NCBI GenBank assembly: GCA_016210435.1
Contig: JACQUF010000080.1
Location: 1 to 8,891 of the forward strand
Length of the DNA stretch: 8,891 nt
Direction of reading: 5' to 3'
DNA from: Chloroflexota bacterium
GTDB lineage: Bacteria; Chloroflexota; Dehalococcoidia; Lucifugimonadales; Lucifugimonadaceae
Part shown: in pieces, positions 6,237-8,891 of the stretch
Numbering within the stretch: the first letter of the stretch is position 1
How the letters are laid out: every line of letters begins with the position of its first letter
Program-made: the position numbers and the translations under genes
The notes under the pieces: model-generated
Told to the model about the DNA's origin: nothing
Databases searched by the model: none
What the model saw: only the letters and a program-made list of their open reading frames with translations

Positions 6237-7487
6237 TCATCCGCGGTCCGACACGCCCGGAACCGGGAACTGCGAGGCGAACTTCGCCACCCGCGCCCTG
6301 ATCGACCCCAGCTCGTCCCGTTTGTCCGCAGCCCGCAGCGCCGCCAGGATGAACTTCGCTACCCGGCTGATCTCCGGCCCCTTCATCCCTCTGCTTGTGA
6401 CTGCTGGCGTTCCGATCCGCACGCCGCTGGCGACGCGAGGGGGCCGGGGGTCGTAGGGAATCGTGTTCTTGTTGACGATGATCCCCGCAGTACGCAGGGC
6501 GTCCTCGGCCTGCTGGCCTGTCAGGGTCAACAGCGTCATGTCCACAAGGATCAGATGGTTGTCGGTGCCGCCGGATACGATTCTGAGCCCGCCCGCCGAA
6601 AGCGCAGCGGCCAGCCCGCGCGCGTTCTCCACAATCTGCGCGGCATATGTCTTGAATTCCGGTTTCAAGGCTTCGCCGAAGGCAACCGCCTTCGCCGCGA
6701 TCACGTGCATCAGCGGGCCACCCTGCACGTTAGGGAACACCGCGCTGTCAACTGCCTTCGCCAGGCCTGACCTGCAGAAGATCGCAGCGCCGCGCGGGCC
6801 GCGCAGCGTTTTGTGCGTCGTCGTGGTCACGATATTCGCGTGCGGGAACGGCGACGGGTGGACTCCACCGGCGATCAGGCCGGCAATGTGCGCCATGTCG
6901 ACCATCAGAAGCGCCCCGGTTTCATGAGCGATCGACTCGAACCTCTGGAAGTCGATGACGCGCGGATATGCGGTAGCGCCGGCGACGATGATCTTCGGCT
7001 TGAACTCGCGGGCGATCCGCGCCACCTCGCCGTAGTCGATGAGCTCGGTCTCCCGGTCGACGCCGTATGACGCGAATTCGTACAGCTTCCCCGAGAAATT
7101 GACCGGGGATCCATGAGTCAGGTGGCCTCCCTGGTCCAATCGCATGCCGAGCACTCGATCGCCCGGTTTGAGCACCGCGAAATAGGCGGCCATGTTTGCG
7201 GTGGACCCGCTGTGGGGCTGGACGTTGGCATGCTCGGCATTGAAGAGCTTCTTGCCACGCTCCTGGGCGAGCCGCTCCGCGACGTCCACGTGGTCACACC
7301 CGGCGTAGTACCGACGCCCTGGGTACCCCTCGGCATACTTGTTCGTCATCACGCAGCCGGTCGCCTCGAGTACCGCCGCGCTGGCATAGTTCTCCGAGGC
7401 AATCAGCACGAGTTCCTCGCGCTGGCGCCCCTCGTCCGCGGCGATCGCCGCCGCTATCTCGGGGTCCCGTGTCGTCAAGACCGACAT
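6237..7487 (-). CDS. glyA: Serine hydroxymethyltransferase
   Basis: Cytoplasmic PLP enzyme that interconverts serine plus tetrahydrofolate and glycine plus methylene-tetrahydrofolate, the main one-carbon source; it can also cleave some threonine-like amino acids. It is 416 residues, normal for bacteria. [12 protein letters not shown] (25-36), [16 protein letters not shown] (49-64), [13 protein letters not shown] (90-102), the PLP-contacting VDMAHIAGL (196-204) and the PLP-lysine motif [13 protein letters not shown] (221-233, lysine 226) are all present. I prefer ATG at 7487, because GGAAGGG (7494-7500) sits 6 bases ahead of it; starts further upstream would add a tail absent from the family. 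It is divergent from the LmbE-like gene and lies 106 bases ahead of rpsF. I see no T-rich terminator after it, so some read-through into rpsF is possible. Confidence 0.97.
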   Translation of the reverse strand: MSVLTTRDPEIAAAIAADEGRQREELVLIASENYASAAVLEATGCVMTNKYAEGYPGRRYYAGCDHVDVAERLAQERGKKLFNAEHANVQPHSGSTANMAAYFAVLKPGDRVLGMRLDQGGHLTHGSPVNFSGKLYEFASYGVDRETELIDYGEVARIAREFKPKIIVAGATAYPRVIDFQRFESIAHETGALLMVDMAHIAGLIAGGVHPSPFPHANIVTTTTHKTLRGPRGAAIFCRSGLAKAVDSAVFPNVQGGPLMHVIAAKAVAFGEALKPEFKTYAAQIVENARGLAAALSAGGLRIVSGGTDNHLILVDMTLLTLTGQQAEDALRTAGIIVNKNTIPYDPRPPRVASGVRIGTPAVTSRGMKGPEISRVAKFILAALRAADKRDELGSIRARVAKFASQFPVPGVSDRG

Positions 7488-7544
7488 GGCTCGCCCTTCC
7501 CGCATTGCTGCGTGCCCTGCCACCGGCTCGAATGGCCCTTGTAC

Positions 7545-7557
7545 CCGGAATTTCCGG
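7545..7557. repeat. 13-base palindrome between divergent genes
   Basis: CCGGAA-T-TTCCGG is a perfect palindrome about one central base, located in the 109-base space between glyA and the LmbE-like gene. A second, looser dyad (AGTCTA at 7560-7565, TAGACT at 7580-7585) lies beside it. Position would suit an operator acting on both genes, but I cannot link it to any regulator, and no convincing promoter is readable on either side. Confidence 0.3.
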
Positions 7558-7596
7558 ATAGTCTAAGTCCTTCCTCCGGTAGACTGTTCGGCCGGC

Positions 7597-8373
7597 ATGA
7601 GTACGCAGGCATCCCAGAGTTCGCCCTTCCACCAGCCGGCACCCCGTGAGGCGATGACCGTCATCGACGACATTCCGGAGCGCGCGATGGTCGTGTTTGC
7701 ACACCCCGATGACGCAGAGATTGGGGCCGGGGCGGTCGCCGCCAGGTGGGTCAAGCAGGGCTGCGAGGTCACCTTCGTGCTGTGCACGAACGGCGGCAGC
7801 GGCAGCGGAGACCTCTCGATGGAGTCTCAGCGCCTGATCGACCTCCGCAGGCAGGAACAGCACGATGCGGCAAAGGTCCTTGGAGTTGCCCGTGTTGTTT
7901 GCCTGGACTTCCCTGACGGCGGCCTGGAGGACGACCGGGACTTCCGGGGGGCTGTCGTACGGGTCATCCGCATGTACCGGCCCCACACGGTCCTCACCCA
8001 CGACCCCTATCGCATGAAGGGTTTCCAGCACCGCGATCATCGGATGACGGGGATCGTGACGACGGATGCCGTATTCCCGTATGCGCGGGACCATCTGCAC
8101 TACCCGGACCAGATCCGGGTCGAAGGCCTAAAGCCCCACAGGGTCCGGCGGCTGCTGTACTGGGGCGCGGACGAACCCGATGTCGTCGTCGATATTTCGG
8201 ACACGCTGGAACTTCAGATCGAAGCGCTGTACAAGCACGCGAGCCAGGTGTTCGGCCTGACGGACACAGGCAGGGACGCGGCGGCGAGGGTGCGGGAGCG
8301 CGCGGCCGAGGCGGCGCGCGGTCAGAACTTCAAGTACGGAGCCGCGTACCGGCAGCTGCTGGCCCGGGAATAG
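7597..8373 (+). CDS. PIG-L/LmbE-family zinc hydrolase (N-deacetylase)
   Basis: A 258-residue member of the LmbE superfamily, whose members mostly remove N-acetyl groups from amino sugars or thiol-sugar conjugates (MshB, BshB, PIG-L). The metal motif AHPDDAEIG (35-43) gives zinc ligands H36 and D39 and catalytic base D38. HRDHR (145-149) supplies the third ligand, H148. LCTNGGSGSGD (62-72), RRQEQHDAAKVLGV (84-97) and LDFPDGGL (103-110) are also typical. No signal peptide, so cytoplasmic. The first ATG has no clear Shine-Dalgarno; a second in-frame ATG at 7654 has GAGG only 2 bases away and would remove 19 residues unlike the core. Either start is possible. A role in mycothiol- or bacillithiol-like metabolism, or in glycolipid synthesis, cannot be decided, because no partner genes are present. 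Confidence 0.9.
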   Translation: MSTQASQSSPFHQPAPREAMTVIDDIPERAMVVFAHPDDAEIGAGAVAARWVKQGCEVTFVLCTNGGSGSGDLSMESQRLIDLRRQEQHDAAKVLGVARVVCLDFPDGGLEDDRDFRGAVVRVIRMYRPHTVLTHDPYRMKGFQHRDHRMTGIVTTDAVFPYARDHLHYPDQIRVEGLKPHRVRRLLYWGADEPDVVVDISDTLELQIEALYKHASQVFGLTDTGRDAAARVRERAAEAARGQNFKYGAAYRQLLARE

Positions 8374-8548
8374 GTGCGTTTAGGGCCAAGGGCCGCGGGC
8401 AAGGGCCACGGTGGAAAGGTCAACCTTCGGCCCTAAGCCTCGGACCCGGCCCTCAAACCCGGGCTGGCCCGACAATCCCCTCGCCCTGTGGGAGAGGGTT
8501 GAGGGTGAGGGCGCCGGGCCGTGAGCGCCCCATATTTCGGGATGGTTT
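8374..8548. repeat. Gene-free convergent region with two inverted repeats
   Basis: It lies between two genes whose ends face each other. Dyad one: TTAGGGCC (8380-8387) with GGCCCTAA (8429-8436); inside it the motif CAAGGGCC occurs twice (from 8388 minus one, and from 8400). Dyad two: CCCTCGCCCT (8478-8487) with AGGGTGAGGG (8502-8511), 9 of 10 pairs plus one G-T. Dyad two resembles the dispersed purine/pyrimidine-block intergenic repeats found in many GC-rich genomes. Either could serve as a bidirectional transcription terminator, although neither is followed by a T-run. Confidence 0.5.
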
Positions 8549-8891
8549 CTAGGCAAGCAGAAACGCGCGCCCGGCCCTTATCGCGAGCTCCGGGAGCGGC
8601 CGCAGTAGCCTCCGAAGCGCGAGCGGGAGGCCGACGATCACAACGCCCACGAACGCGCCCCCGATCACGTCCGTCGGATAGAAGACCCCGACATAGACAC
8701 GGGCGACCGCCTGAACTACGGTGGTAACTGCAAGAAGAACGCCCAGCTTCCGGTTGGCGAGCCAGACCGCGGTCGCCGCGGCGAAGCCGACCGCGGCCGG
8801 ATTGGCGGGGAACGAAGGGTCGGTCGAAGGATAGAAGAGGAGATTGACCTGGTCCGGCATGGCGTTGAACGGACGCGGGCGCGCCCAGAAC
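8549..8891 (-). CDS. PAP2-family membrane protein, 5' end outside window, active-site His missing
   Basis: The reading frame is open from the right edge, so only the C-terminal 113 or so residues are visible. An ARPRPF segment just inside the edge matches the end of the first PAP2 phosphatase motif (K-x6-RP). The second motif, normally PSGH, reads SFPANPAAVGFA. The third, normally SR-x5-H-x3-D, reads ARVYVGVFYPTD. The proton-donating and nucleophilic histidines are thus Pro and Phe, although the surrounding framework and the Asp are kept. Three hydrophobic stretches indicate membrane helices. PAP2 enzymes remove phosphate from lipid phosphates such as undecaprenyl pyrophosphate; this copy should lack that activity. 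The ATG at 8860 is internal, not the start. Stop is TAG. Confidence 0.75.
   Translation of the reverse strand, partial: FWARPRPFNAMPDQVNLLFYPSTDPSFPANPAAVGFAAATAVWLANRKLGVLLAVTTVVQAVARVYVGVFYPTDVIGGAFVGVVIVGLPLALRRLLRPLPELAIRAGRAFLLA

Noticed and set aside
7294..8100. A 268-codon minus-strand frame across glyA's start and the LmbE-like gene.
   Set aside because: It is antisense to the zinc-hydrolase motifs, and its translation shows no family features.

Overview
The window is a GC-rich piece of bacterial chromosome made of core genes. It has no mobile element, CRISPR array, rRNA or tRNA that I can see. Gene content (rpsF-ssb-rpsR block, a membrane-anchored parvulin foldase, hom and thrC, glyA, a LmbE-family hydrolase) and protein style (S18 with a Cys-x-x-Cys motif, short SSB, no outer-membrane genes) would fit a Chloroflexota (Dehalococcoidia-like) genome, possibly from a metagenome. 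This placement is an inference of moderate confidence at best.

Minus strand, read right to left from 7487 to 47. glyA comes first. After about 106 bases carrying a promoter-like sequence and overlapping inverted repeats, there follows a tight run: rpsF (S6), ssb, rpsR (S18), a single-pass membrane peptidylprolyl isomerase, hom (homoserine dehydrogenase), thrC (threonine synthase) and a CelD/FemAB-like acetyltransferase. Gaps are 13, 51, 21, 12, 146 and 12 bases, so the seven genes could be one transcript, with the 146-base hom-thrC gap the likeliest place for a second signal. The usual rplI partner of the rpsF block is absent here, and the foldase sits in its place. hom and thrC supply two threonine-pathway steps; thrB is not in the window. 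glyA links the neighbourhood to glycine and one-carbon metabolism.

Plus strand, 7597-8373: a PIG-L/LmbE zinc hydrolase, divergent from glyA across 109 bases. It is followed by 175 gene-free bases with two inverted repeats. Beyond that, on the minus strand and running off the right edge, is a PAP2-family membrane protein in which both catalytic histidines appear to be replaced.

The points most worth checking are: the apparent ATT start codon of rpsF behind a perfect Shine-Dalgarno; two mutually exclusive hairpins at the rpsF promoter and ribosome-binding site; the PAP2 homologue without active-site histidines; and the long N- and C-terminal extensions of S18. I did not find a clearly new multi-gene system.
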